55,462 bases of DNA from Alcaligenaceae bacterium (GTDB lineage: Bacteria; Pseudomonadota; Gammaproteobacteria; Burkholderiales; Burkholderiaceae_B). The stretch is taken from positions 1 to 55,462 of the forward strand of contig JAJUJD010000002.1 of assembly GCA_029267315.1 (NCBI GenBank). Reading direction: 5' to 3'. The position numbers and the translations under genes were made by a program. Below, piece by piece: positions 35,132 to 43,242 of the stretch. The notes under the pieces are model-generated. The model saw only the letters and a program-made list of their open reading frames with translations, searched no databases and was not told the DNA's origin. Position 1 is the stretch's first letter. Each line of letters opens with the position of its first letter.

Positions 35132-35863
35132 ATGAATCCTGGACACAACGACTCGGACTCTGGACAACGGCGCGGCCTGAGCCGTGGCGACCAGGCATAT
35201 AGCTTCATCGTGGAAGGTATACAGTCTGGGCGGCTGGCTCCCGGCACTCGTCTGCGTGAAATCGAGCTGGCGGAATTAACCGGTTTAAGTCGCACACCCA
35301 TTCGCGAAGCATTGAGCCGCCTTCAGCTGGAAGGCCTGCTCACCATGGATGCAGCCCGCGGGCTGATCGTCACGGAGCTGGATCACTCCATGGCCAGCGA
35401 GCTCTACGCCATGCGCGAAGTCCTTGAAGGAACGGCTGCCCGCCTTGCCGCGCGCCATGCTTCCGACGTGGAAATTGACTTCCTGCGTGAAGTCAACGTG
35501 CGTGACGCTCAGCTCACCACCGCCGAAGCATTGGCTGCCAACAACCGCCTGTTCCACGAAACGCTTTACCGCTGCGCGCACAACCGCTATCTGGTGAAGA
35601 CGCTCAATACGCTGCAGGAATCCATGATGCTGTTGGGCCGCACCACGCTAGCCGCACCTGGGCGCGCAGAAACTTCCCGTGCCGAGCATGCAGCCATAGT
35701 AGAGGCCCTCGCCCGGCGCGACCCAGACGCCGCCGAACAGGCAGCGCGCGCCCATATCACGGCAGCCTATCGCATCCGCCTCGAGCAATTGTTCGAGAAG
35801 CACGCTGAATCCCCTGCCCCAGCGGGTTCGGCCTTGACAGACGGCCTGCCCGTCCCCAACTGA
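35132..35863 (+). CDS. GntR-family regulator, FCD (FadR/VanR) subfamily
   Basis: A 243-residue regulator. The N-terminal winged helix (about 20-85) has LAPGTRLREIELAELTGLSR and TPIREALSRLQLEGLL, both canonical. The alpha-helical FCD effector domain (about 95-225) contains LYAMREVLEGTAARLAARHA and a late HxxH-type AARAHITAAYRIR, where family members bind metal and carboxylates. It is divergent from tcuAB and probably represses it in the absence of substrate. Salmonella uses a LysR-type TcuR instead, so the regulator type differs. Confidence 0.92.
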   Translation: MNPGHNDSDSGQRRGLSRGDQAYSFIVEGIQSGRLAPGTRLREIELAELTGLSRTPIREALSRLQLEGLLTMDAARGLIVTELDHSMASELYAMREVLEGTAARLAARHASDVEIDFLREVNVRDAQLTTAEALAANNRLFHETLYRCAHNRYLVKTLNTLQESMMLLGRTTLAAPGRAETSRAEHAAIVEALARRDPDAAEQAARAHITAAYRIRLEQLFEKHAESPAPAGSALTDGLPVPN

Positions 35864-35917
35864 AAGACTGTCGCCATCGCGCACGGCGTGGCGGCTCCAC
35901 TTCAACGGAGTACCGAC

Positions 35918-36622
35918 ATGTCCATACAGCACCTGCTTCAACAGATTCTTCAGTCCGGCAAGGGCCTCGCGCAAGACGCCGGTTCGGCCATCAATCAATC
36001 TTCCGCCGCGCAGGGGTCTATGGGAGGATTCGGGGGAGGCGCACTGGTGGGTGGTGCTCTCGGGCTGTTATTAGGCAACAAGAAATTCCGCAAGGTGGGT
36101 GGTAGGGTGGCTGGGTACGGGGGTGCTGCTGCTTTAGGCGCGCTGGCCCTGAAGACCTACCAGGATTGGCAAAGTCGGCAGTCAACCCCTCAGGCCGGTG
36201 CAAAAACCAGTACAGCGCCTGCTGCCGCCACTCCTTTACGCCTGACTGACGTCGAAACACCTCTTATGGAACAGCACAGCCGGGCGATGCTGGCCGCCAT
36301 GATTGCCGCCGCCAAGGCGGATGGGCATATTGGTCCGCAGGAAAAGGCGCTGATCGAAAACGAAGTTCAAAGGCTGGCTCCCAATGAGGCCGACCGCCGC
36401 TGGATGCACGAAGAATTGGAAAAGCCCGCGGATCCCTCTGCCATTGCCACCTTGGCCACCACTCCTGAGATGGCGGCGGAAATCTACTTGGCCAGCCTGC
36501 TAGTTACCGAGCAGGACAGTTTCATGGAACGGGCTTATCTCGATGAACTGGCCCGCAGTCTGGAACTTGATCCTTCCTTGAAGGCCGAACTTGAAGGCGC
36601 AGCACTTCAGCAAGCAAATTAA
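35918..36622 (+). CDS. DUF533/TerB-like inner-membrane-associated protein (YebE-like)
   Basis: A 234-residue protein. The first 90 residues include a glycine-rich hydrophobic stretch (GFGGGALVGGALGLLLGNKK, then GGAAALGALALKTYQ), probably membrane-inserted. An alanine/proline linker leads to an alpha-helical TerB-type domain (about 120-230) with AAMIAAAKADGHIGPQEKAL and LVTEQDSFMERAYLDELA, where acidic residues resemble a metal site. ATG 35918 follows GGAG. The length and two-part layout fit DUF533/YebE. Function in the family is not established. It stands alone between gntR and the glycine-zipper gene. Confidence 0.85.
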   Translation: MSIQHLLQQILQSGKGLAQDAGSAINQSSAAQGSMGGFGGGALVGGALGLLLGNKKFRKVGGRVAGYGGAAALGALALKTYQDWQSRQSTPQAGAKTSTAPAAATPLRLTDVETPLMEQHSRAMLAAMIAAAKADGHIGPQEKALIENEVQRLAPNEADRRWMHEELEKPADPSAIATLATTPEMAAEIYLASLLVTEQDSFMERAYLDELARSLELDPSLKAELEGAALQQAN

Positions 36623-36761
36623 ATAAAACGCAACGACTTGGCGACATAATGCAACGCCCACTGGGGACCAGTTTCAATTCGCTTCAAACGGCGTCGAGCA
36701 TCGTTGCAGCCCCGATTTTTGGCGTTTAGCCTTGAGTTAAGTGCAATCCAGGAGAAGCGCC

Positions 36762-37136
36762 ATGCGCAAAAGCAGGTTACTGGGCGGGCTCGTACTGTGC
36801 GCCGCAATGGCAATGTCCGCGACGCAACCCGCCGTCGCCGATTCAAAAACTACCAACACCATACTTGGCGCGGGCGTTGGCGCCGCTGCAGGCGCCGTCC
36901 TGTCGCAAGGCGATACGCTCACGACGCTGGGCGGAGCCGCAGCGGGGGGGCTCCTGGGTAATCTCCTAACAGAAGAGCCGCGCAAACACCACCGCCATGC
37001 CCGGCCGCACAAGCACCATCACCCGCATTTCAATCATCGCGGCAAACCTCGCCACGTACATTATTCGGGCAAGGGCAAATGGAAGCACGGCGGCCCCCCG
37101 AAGCATCGGGGCCATGGCCGACATCATCACCGCTAG
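36762..37136 (+). CDS. Small exported glycine-zipper protein with histidine-rich tail
   Basis: A 124-residue protein. The signal peptide ends about residue 27 (LLGGLVLCAAMAMSATQPAV, then ADS). A glycine-zipper hairpin (about 34-67: GAGVGAAAGAVL, GGAAAGGLLGNLL) could insert in the outer membrane. The last 50 residues are very basic and histidine-rich (HHRHARPHKHHHPHFNHRG and a His-run at the end), suggesting binding of Ni, Zn, Cu or heme. ATG 36762 has AGGAG upstream. Its stop is four bases before the -35 box of the iron-transporter promoter. No specific family name is certain; a role in metal handling is inferred. Confidence 0.75.
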   Translation: MRKSRLLGGLVLCAAMAMSATQPAVADSKTTNTILGAGVGAAAGAVLSQGDTLTTLGGAAAGGLLGNLLTEEPRKHHRHARPHKHHHPHFNHRGKPRHVHYSGKGKWKHGGPPKHRGHGRHHHR

Positions 37137-37140
37137 CCGT

Positions 37141-37169
37141 TTGACACCACGGAGGGTGAGCAGGATAAT
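37141..37169 (+). promoter_or_regulatory. Near-consensus sigma-70 promoter of the iron-chelate transporter operon
   Basis: TTGACA (37141-37146) and GATAAT (37164-37169) are separated by exactly 17 bases, the best promoter match in the window. It lies 95 bases before fecB-like ATG 37264. An inverted repeat TAATTCGC/GCGAATTA (37166-37173 and 37187-37194, centres 21 bases apart) begins inside the -10 box. Confidence 0.8.
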
Positions 37170-37182
37170 TCGCTCTAGTTTT

Positions 37183-37202
37183 TAATGCGAATTACTTCCA
37201 TT
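37183..37202 (+). promoter_or_regulatory. Fur-box-like operator downstream of the iron-operon promoter
   Basis: TAATGCGAATTACTTCCATT agrees with a typical bacterial Fur box (TAATGAGAATTATTATCATT, from memory) at 16 of 20 positions. It sits just after the expected transcription start, a normal place for iron-dependent repression. Assignment rests on sequence resemblance and the iron-type transporter downstream. Confidence 0.5.
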
Positions 37203-37221
37203 CCCAATTAGCAGGCTAACT

Positions 37222-37241
37222 CGGGATGCTTTTGCATCCCG
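37222..37241 (+). other. Stem-loop in the leader of the iron-transporter mRNA
   Basis: CGGGATGC and GCATCCCG pair perfectly around a TTTT loop, 22 bases before the start codon. It has no following T-run, so it is more likely an mRNA-stability or translation element than a terminator. Confidence 0.45.
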
Positions 37242-37263
37242 CTCAGTCTCAAAAAGAATCATC

Positions 37264-38217
37264 ATGCCCTCCACCTGCAATCCAGCCACAGCGCACCGCG
37301 GTCGGCGCGCCGTGCTTCATCTTATTTCCGCTCTCACCCTGGGCTTGTCGAGTCTGGTTTCCTTGCAAGCCAATGCACAGGAACGTTCGTTGGACACCGC
37401 ATTCGGCCCAGTCAGCGTCAAGGGCGAGGTGAAGCGCGTCATTACCCTTGATGAAGGTGCACTGGACACGGTTTTGTCGCTTGGCATGCAGCCGGTGGGC
37501 AGCGTAGCAGCGCGCGGTGGCAAGGAACTCCCCACTTATCTGCAGGAACGGGCCAGCAATGTCCCGATCGTTGGCGTCACACGCGAACCGAATCTGGAAG
37601 CGATCTTCGCACAGCGGCCCGACCTCATCCTGGCTTCCCCGGGCCTGGAAAAACGGGTATACGACATCTTATCCAAGATAGCGCCGACTATAGTGCCCAC
37701 AACGCCTACCACGGCCCCCTGGGCTGAGCGCAATGCACTTTATGTCGAGGCCTTGGGCAAACAAGACGAAATGCAGAAGCTGGTAGCTGAAGTCGAGGCA
37801 AGGATCGAATCCCTGCGAGGCCGCATCGAACCAGGTCAGACCTACTCTGTCGTGCGATGGATGCCCCAGGGCCCTATGACCATGTCCAGCAAACTGATCA
37901 CTGGTCAATTGCTGACGGCACTTGGCATGAAGAGCACGGAACCCGCCGAAGCATTGGGCGACCGCCCGCATAGCGATATCCTCAGCCTGGAAAACCTTGG
38001 TTCAGTGGATGCCGATTGGCTGTTCCTCGCCACTCTCAACGAGCAGGGCGATGCCACCTTGGCTGCGGCACAAGAACAGCCCGCCTTCACCCGCCTGACC
38101 GCCGCTCGCAACAACCGCGCCATCCCGGTCGACGGCCAGGTCTGGTCCAGCGGTACGGGCGTACTCGCTGCTCAGAAGATCCTCGACGACGTCGAACGTA
38201 TCGTCCTCAAGCCGTAA
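37264..38217 (+). CDS. Periplasmic iron-siderophore/chelate-binding protein (FecB/FepB-like)
   Basis: A 317-residue class III binding protein. A signal peptide with LHLISALTLGLSSLVSLQAN is cleaved before QERSLD. The mature protein shows VKRVITLDEGALDTVLSLGM and the RPDLILASPGLE segment typical of FecB/BtuF-like receptors. It delivers Fe-chelates to the two permeases encoded next. It is the first gene of a tightly packed four-gene operon; the stop overlaps the next start (TAATG). No TonB-dependent receptor is nearby, so the chelate (citrate, hydroxamate, catecholate) is unknown. Confidence 0.9.
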   Translation: MPSTCNPATAHRGRRAVLHLISALTLGLSSLVSLQANAQERSLDTAFGPVSVKGEVKRVITLDEGALDTVLSLGMQPVGSVAARGGKELPTYLQERASNVPIVGVTREPNLEAIFAQRPDLILASPGLEKRVYDILSKIAPTIVPTTPTTAPWAERNALYVEALGKQDEMQKLVAEVEARIESLRGRIEPGQTYSVVRWMPQGPMTMSSKLITGQLLTALGMKSTEPAEALGDRPHSDILSLENLGSVDADWLFLATLNEQGDATLAAAQEQPAFTRLTAARNNRAIPVDGQVWSSGTGVLAAQKILDDVERIVLKP

Positions 38218-39224
38218 TGTCCACACTCGCAGGACGAAAACTCCTGCGCAGGGTGGCCTTGCCCTGCGTGGCCCTGGCCGGCATGCTGATGCTGGCCAGC
38301 CTGCTATTGGGAGCGGGCAATCTGAGCCTCATGGACTCGCTGCGAGCCTTGTTCGGACACGGATCAGAAGAACATACTTTCATTGTCTTCGACTTGCGTT
38401 GGCCACGCACCATACTGGCTGTATTGGTTGGAGTGGCGTTGGGCGCAGCAGGCACCATCATGCAGTCGGCCACGAGAAACCCTCTGGCAGAACCCGGGCT
38501 GTTAGGGGTGAGTGCGGGGGCATCGTTTGCCGTTGTATTGGCGATTTACTTTGGTGCGGATACGGCCGGCGTTCATTTCAGTACCGCAATCCTGGGTGCG
38601 CTGGCGGGCTGTGCTTTGGTCTTGCTCACAACTCAGATGCGCGGTGCCGGAACGGACCCGGTGCGCCTAGTGCTGGCCGGAGCCGCCTTTTCCAGCATCC
38701 TCATCTCCATTACCACCCTGATTCTTCTGCACGATCAGCGTTCAGCGGATGAAATCCGCTTCTGGATCATTGGCGCTCTCGGCGGGCGGCCCATCAGCAA
38801 TCTGCAGTGGGCCATTCCCGGCTTGCTCATTGGCATGGCCATGGTGGGCGCCACCACCTCCGCTCTGGCGGCCATGTCTTTAGGTGAAAAAGTGGCCATG
38901 GGGCTTGGCCATAAACCCATTTTCACTCGCGTGCTGGCCATGGCCGGGGTCGCCGTGCTGGTGGGTACGGCCACGGCGGCAGCCGGTCCCATTGCCTTCG
39001 CTGGACTCATAGTGCCTTACTTCGCGCGGCGTCTGGTAGGGCCCGATGTTCGGCGGGCGCTTCCAGTCGCCATGCTGTTGGGCCCTAGCGTCTTATTGCT
39101 GTCGGACATACTGTCGCGTCTGGCAGTACGCCCTTATGAACTTCCCATCGGTGTTGTCACTGCCTGTATCGGCGCGCCCGTCCTCATTGCTGTGGTTCGC
39201 AGCCACCGCCTCCCCCGTTTATGA
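38217..39224 (+). CDS. Iron-siderophore ABC permease, FecCD family (first copy)
   Basis: A 335-residue polytopic permease. Markers are LRWPRTILAVLVGVALGAAG and TIMQSATRNPLAEPGLLGVS, both diagnostic for FecCD. Late in the protein GPIAFAGLIVPYFARRLVGP is the cytoplasmic coupling segment. ATG 38217 overlaps the receptor stop by one base; the longer frame from 38016 lies in the receptor gene. It pairs with the second permease to form the channel. Confidence 0.93.
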   Translation: MSTLAGRKLLRRVALPCVALAGMLMLASLLLGAGNLSLMDSLRALFGHGSEEHTFIVFDLRWPRTILAVLVGVALGAAGTIMQSATRNPLAEPGLLGVSAGASFAVVLAIYFGADTAGVHFSTAILGALAGCALVLLTTQMRGAGTDPVRLVLAGAAFSSILISITTLILLHDQRSADEIRFWIIGALGGRPISNLQWAIPGLLIGMAMVGATTSALAAMSLGEKVAMGLGHKPIFTRVLAMAGVAVLVGTATAAAGPIAFAGLIVPYFARRLVGPDVRRALPVAMLLGPSVLLLSDILSRLAVRPYELPIGVVTACIGAPVLIAVVRSHRLPRL

Positions 39225-40282
39225 AGACGCCGTCGAGCTCCTCTTCATACGTGCCCCGGGGCCATTGGCTGCTCCAGCCGCTTGGCATCTCACTGCTGGT
39301 CAGCCGGCGCGGCCTGGCCGCCGCCCTGGTACTGCTGGCAATGGCTCTGATGGTTTCCATAGGCAGCCTGACGGTGGGTACGCCCACTCTTTCGCCGGCA
39401 GAAGTGTTGGCGGCCGCAATCGGTAAGGGAGACCCCTTCAATGTGTTCATGTTGCAGGAACTGCGTATGCCGCGCCTTGCCGCCGGCCTGCTGAGCGGCG
39501 CGGCCCTGGGCGTGGGCGGCTGCCTGCTGCAGACACTGGCACGCAACAGGCTGGCCACGCCGGGGATTATCGGGATAGACGACGGCGCCACGGCCTTCGC
39601 CGTGGCCTCCATCGTCGCCATCCCCACCAGCCTCGCACCACCTATGCTGGCCCTATTGGGCGCCAGCACGGCGGCCGCGCTGGCCTTTGGCTTGGGCGGC
39701 GGGGGGGCGCGGGGCTATCGCTTCATCGTGGTAGGTATTGCCGTAGGCGCCTTGTTCGGCGCGCTCACTAATTTCATGCTCGCGCGCACGAGTATCGATG
39801 CGGCGAATCTCGCCTACCCATGGACAGTCGGCAGCCTAAACGCCCGTGCGCCTTCCACCGTTATTGTGCTGGCTGTATGCCTGCTGTTGTGCCTGCCGGT
39901 TGCCAAAATCCTGGGTCGCCAGCTGCAGCTACTGCGCTTCTCTGACGCCGTAGCCATTGGGCTGGGCACCAACGTCCGACGCACACGCCTGACCATTCTG
40001 GTGGTGACCGTTTTACTTACCGCCACGGCGGTCGCGGTGGCCGGGCCTGTGGGATTGATATCCCTGGTTGCACCAGAGATGGCCAGGCATCTGACCGGGC
40101 ACCGAGGTGTGCCCATTATCAATTCCGCCCTTGCCGGTGCGCTGCTCATGACGGCGGCCGACTGGGTGGGCCGCACCGCCTTTGCACCGGTGGAGATTCC
40201 GGTGGGCGTGATTACCGCCATCGTCGGCGGACCTTATTTGCTATGGATACTGCTACGCGAACCACGGACGCCCGGAACATGA
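39221..40282 (+). CDS. Iron-siderophore ABC permease, FecCD family (second copy)
   Basis: A 353-residue permease starting with an ATGA overlap on the first one. ELRMPRLAAGLLSGAALGVG and CLLQTLARNRLATPGIIGID are the FecCD signatures; GPVGLISLVAPEMARHLTGH is the coupling loop. About nine or ten helices are expected. The N-terminal 30 residues before the first helix are hydrophilic. It ends overlapping the ATPase start by four bases. Confidence 0.93.
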   Translation: MKTPSSSSSYVPRGHWLLQPLGISLLVSRRGLAAALVLLAMALMVSIGSLTVGTPTLSPAEVLAAAIGKGDPFNVFMLQELRMPRLAAGLLSGAALGVGGCLLQTLARNRLATPGIIGIDDGATAFAVASIVAIPTSLAPPMLALLGASTAAALAFGLGGGGARGYRFIVVGIAVGALFGALTNFMLARTSIDAANLAYPWTVGSLNARAPSTVIVLAVCLLLCLPVAKILGRQLQLLRFSDAVAIGLGTNVRRTRLTILVVTVLLTATAVAVAGPVGLISLVAPEMARHLTGHRGVPIINSALAGALLMTAADWVGRTAFAPVEIPVGVITAIVGGPYLLWILLREPRTPGT

Positions 40283-41109
40283 CTGACGACACCCGCAAGG
40301 GCGAGACCGACTGCTGCCCCACCCTGGGTACGCGCGAGCTTGCTCTGGGCTACGGCGAACGCAAGGTCATTAACGGCCTGACGGTGGAGATTCCGCCAGG
40401 CAAGGTTACGGCGATTGTCGGCCCCAACGGCTGTGGAAAATCGACCCTGCTGGCCGGCCTGGCCCGCATTCTGGCACCGCGCTCCGGTGCTGTGCTTCTG
40501 GATGGCCGCGACATCAATACGCTGGCTACCCGCGAAGTGGCGCACAAGCTCGCCTTGCTGCCGCAGGATGCTAGTGCGCCAGATGGGCTCACAGTCGAAG
40601 AACTCATTCAATTTGGGCGGCAACCCTATCGCAGCCTGATGCGCCAGTGGTCGCCTAAGGATGCCGAGATTGTCCAGGCCGCCCTACACGCCACCCAACT
40701 GCAGGCGCTGGCTGACCGACCGCTGGATGCGCTTTCCGGTGGCCAGCGGCAACGGGCCTGGATCGCCATGACAGTGGCCCAAGACACTCCTTTGCTGCTT
40801 TTGGACGAGCCGACGTCAGCGCTGGACCTGGGTCACCAGATCGAAGTACTGGAACTGGTAAGAGAGCTGTCGCGAAAGGGCAAAACAGTCGTTATGGTGA
40901 TCCATGACCTGCCGAGTGCCTGCCGGTATGCGGATCACCTGATCGCCATGCATCAGGGCGAGATCATTGCCGAGGGTAGACCGGCGGACATCGTGACAGA
41001 AGCCCTGGTAGAAAGGCTTTATGGAGTGCGCTGTACGCTGCTTCACGAGCCAGGTACCGGTGCTCCCCTCATCGTCAACCCGGTGTCCATTCGTCACACC
41101 CCAGAGTGA
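40279..41109 (+). CDS. Iron-siderophore ABC transporter ATPase (FecE/FepC-like)
   Basis: A 276-residue ATPase. Walker A GPNGCGKST, signature DALSGGQRQRAWIAMTVAQD, Walker B LLLLDEPTSALDLGHQ and switch MVIHDLPSACRYADH are all intact and characteristic of the FecE/FhuC/FepC group. ATG 40279 gives the ATGA overlap with the second permease; the ORF itself could extend to 40243. It completes the importer and is followed by an inverted repeat at 41187-41229 before the opposing dsbC. Confidence 0.93.
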   Translation: MTDDTRKGETDCCPTLGTRELALGYGERKVINGLTVEIPPGKVTAIVGPNGCGKSTLLAGLARILAPRSGAVLLDGRDINTLATREVAHKLALLPQDASAPDGLTVEELIQFGRQPYRSLMRQWSPKDAEIVQAALHATQLQALADRPLDALSGGQRQRAWIAMTVAQDTPLLLLDEPTSALDLGHQIEVLELVRELSRKGKTVVMVIHDLPSACRYADHLIAMHQGEIIAEGRPADIVTEALVERLYGVRCTLLHEPGTGAPLIVNPVSIRHTPE

Positions 41110-41186
41110 TTAGAGCACACCCGTTGAAAGCGGCGGCCCACCGCCAGAGGGCGGGCCTATAAAGTTTTGCCGCGCCTGTTTGGCCG

Positions 41187-41229
41187 CTGCACGCGGGCTC
41201 CGATTCAACCAACCTGAGCCCGGGTGCAG
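41187..41229. terminator. Long inverted repeat between the convergent iron operon and dsbC
   Basis: CTGCACGCGGGCTC (41187-41200) and GAGCCCGGGTGCAG (41216-41229) pair at 13 of 14 positions around a 15-base loop. No T-run follows. Placement ten bases past the dsbC stop and 78 past the ATPase stop suggests a bidirectional 3' end. Confidence 0.5.
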
Positions 41230-41239
41230 CCCGCACAGT

Positions 41240-42028
41240 TTAGTCGGCTGCAGCGGCCGCCTCTGCCAGTCTTTTCTCCAGAACTTCGGCGGGCACTGCC
41301 CCGTTCACCCGGGAGCCGTCAGCGAAGAAGATGGCCGGCGTGCCGGTCACCAGCAAGCTTCGGCCTAAGGCTAAGTTGGACTCAAGCGGCGTCTCACATT
41401 CCGCAACGGCGGGCTGCTTGTTCCCAACCATCCATTGTTTCCAGGCAGTAGCGCTGTCCTCCGCGCACCAAATGTTGCGGGAACGCGTGTGCGAATCCTG
41501 GGAAAGAATGGGAAAGAGGAAGGTGTAGACCGTCACGTTGTCGACGTTTTCCAGCGTGCGGTGCAGCTGCTTGCAATACCCGCAGTTGGGGTCCTCGAAC
41601 ACCGCCATCTGCCGACTGCCGTCACCCTTAACCTGTTTGATGGCGTTTTCCAACGGCAAAGTGGAGAAATCCACCTGAGAAATTTCAGTGACCCGTTTTG
41701 CCGTCAGGTCGCGGCGCGACTTGGCGTCAATCAGTGAACCTTGCAGGACATAGTTCACTTCCTGGTCCACATAGAGAAAATCGGTGCCGATGCGCACTTC
41801 AAACAGGCCTGGAAAAGGCGTTGTGGTGACTTCCGTTACGCCCAGCCCGGGAAAACGCTCATCAAATTTGGACCTGACCTGCTTGGTAGAGACGACCTCA
41901 GCCCCCGTGGCATCGTTGCCTTGGGTGGAAATGACCTTGTCTTGCGCTGCCGACAGGCCAGGCAACGCCATCAGGCCGCCGAGCAGGCCCACGGCCAGTA
42001 CATTGCGTATTTGCTTGCTGAAAAACAT
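41240..42028 (-). CDS. dsbC: Periplasmic disulfide isomerase DsbC
   Basis: A 262-residue protein with a signal peptide (LAVGLLGGLMALPGLSAAQ) and an N-terminal dimerisation domain containing GVTEVTTTPFPGLFEVRIG. The thioredoxin-fold domain carries the active site NCGYC within VFEDPNCGYCKQLH, and TGTPAIFFADGSRVNG holds the cis-proline. It reshuffles wrong disulfides in the periplasm. AGGAG precedes the ATG. It lies downstream of a UbiH-type gene on the same strand, 44 bases away. Confidence 0.95.
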   Translation of the reverse strand: MFFSKQIRNVLAVGLLGGLMALPGLSAAQDKVISTQGNDATGAEVVSTKQVRSKFDERFPGLGVTEVTTTPFPGLFEVRIGTDFLYVDQEVNYVLQGSLIDAKSRRDLTAKRVTEISQVDFSTLPLENAIKQVKGDGSRQMAVFEDPNCGYCKQLHRTLENVDNVTVYTFLFPILSQDSHTRSRNIWCAEDSATAWKQWMVGNKQPAVAECETPLESNLALGRSLLVTGTPAIFFADGSRVNGAVPAEVLEKRLAEAAAAAD

Positions 42029-42072
42029 GAAAACTCCTGATGCTGGACGGTGGAGGGAGTCTCTCGGCCGAG

Positions 42073-43242
42073 TTAACCGGCCGCACCGCCAATGAGAAAA
42101 CGCTTGACCACCGGGAGGCGGTCGACCGCCTGCATGCCCAGATTTCGTAGGGCAACCAGCGGCGTAGCTTGAGAGGCAAAAAGACGATGCAGGCCATCAG
42201 TTGCCAGGCTCATGGCAAGAATGGGCTGGGCTCGGGCGCGCCGGTATCGAGCCAACACCCGTTCGTCTCCGACACTGCGATGGCTTTCTTTTTCGACCAA
42301 CACGCGCAGCAATTCCCGTACATCACCCAGGCCCAGATTGAGCCCCTGCCCCGCCAGCGGATGCACACGGTGAGCTGCATCGCTGACCAGCGCCACACCA
42401 GGAGCGATCATGCCGCTGCGCTCCAGGAAGAGAGGAAACGCAAAGGGGGTGCTGCGCAGTGTCAGCCGGCCCTGACGCCCGCCCGTGGCCGCTGCAAGAC
42501 GGCGTTCAAGTTCCGCAGCCCGGGCGTCGGGCTCCATAGCCATGAATTCCGCGGCGACTGTGCCGGGAAGAGACCACACCATGGAAACTTGATGCCCACT
42601 TGCTGTATCTGGCATGGGAAGCAAGGCCAGAATTGAATCACCGGTGAACCACTGTACGGCGATATTCTGATGCGGCAGTTCGGCTTCCAGATGAGCCACC
42701 ACGCCCGTGTCCCCATAAGGGCGCGACTCATGGAATATGCCGGCGCTCTTTCGCACGGGCGAGCGCGCGCCGTCGGCACCTACCAGCAAGTCGAAAGGCA
42801 AGGTCCGGCCGGCGTCCGTCATAACGGCGCGCCCGCTCAGGGTGGTGAATTTTTCCTGCCACCAGGGCAGGCCATAGACCTGTATGGCTTGCTGCAGCAC
42901 ACGCTCCATTTCGCCGGATTCGATAATCCAGGCCAGGGTTTGTTGCGTCGCCTGCCAAGCGTGCAGCGTTACCACGCCCGCCGCATCGCCGTGGACTTCC
43001 ATGGCTTCCACCGCTGTCACGCGGCGCGGGTCCATCATCTGCCACACGCCCAGCGACTCCAGCAGTTGCCGGCTCGCCAGGGAAATAGCGTAGACCCGTG
43101 GGTGGTAGTCGTCCGCGCCCAGAGCCGGCCGGGCGGGTGCCGGCCCCAACAGGGAGACGTTGAAGCCGCGGCGGGCCAGGCCCAGGGCCGTGGCCATGCC
43201 GGCAATGCCGCTACCGCATACGAGTATCTCTTCCTTCTTCAT
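42073..43242 (-). CDS. UbiH/UbiF/VisC-family FAD-dependent hydroxylase
   Basis: A 389-residue flavin monooxygenase of ubiquinone synthesis type. It has the FAD loop ILVCGSGIAGMATALGLARR, the middle LLVGADGARSPVR (DG motif), and VALVSDAAHRVHPLAGQGLN, the second FAD motif. Start 43242 overlaps the mltA stop as ATGA. It probably hydroxylates a polyprenyl-aromatic ring at one position in ubiquinone synthesis; which (C5, C6 or C1) is not clear, and a related small-molecule hydroxylase is possible. Associated with mltA and dsbC in one - strand unit. Confidence 0.87.
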   Translation of the reverse strand: MKKEEILVCGSGIAGMATALGLARRGFNVSLLGPAPARPALGADDYHPRVYAISLASRQLLESLGVWQMMDPRRVTAVEAMEVHGDAAGVVTLHAWQATQQTLAWIIESGEMERVLQQAIQVYGLPWWQEKFTTLSGRAVMTDAGRTLPFDLLVGADGARSPVRKSAGIFHESRPYGDTGVVAHLEAELPHQNIAVQWFTGDSILALLPMPDTASGHQVSMVWSLPGTVAAEFMAMEPDARAAELERRLAAATGGRQGRLTLRSTPFAFPLFLERSGMIAPGVALVSDAAHRVHPLAGQGLNLGLGDVRELLRVLVEKESHRSVGDERVLARYRRARAQPILAMSLATDGLHRLFASQATPLVALRNLGMQAVDRLPVVKRFLIGGAAG

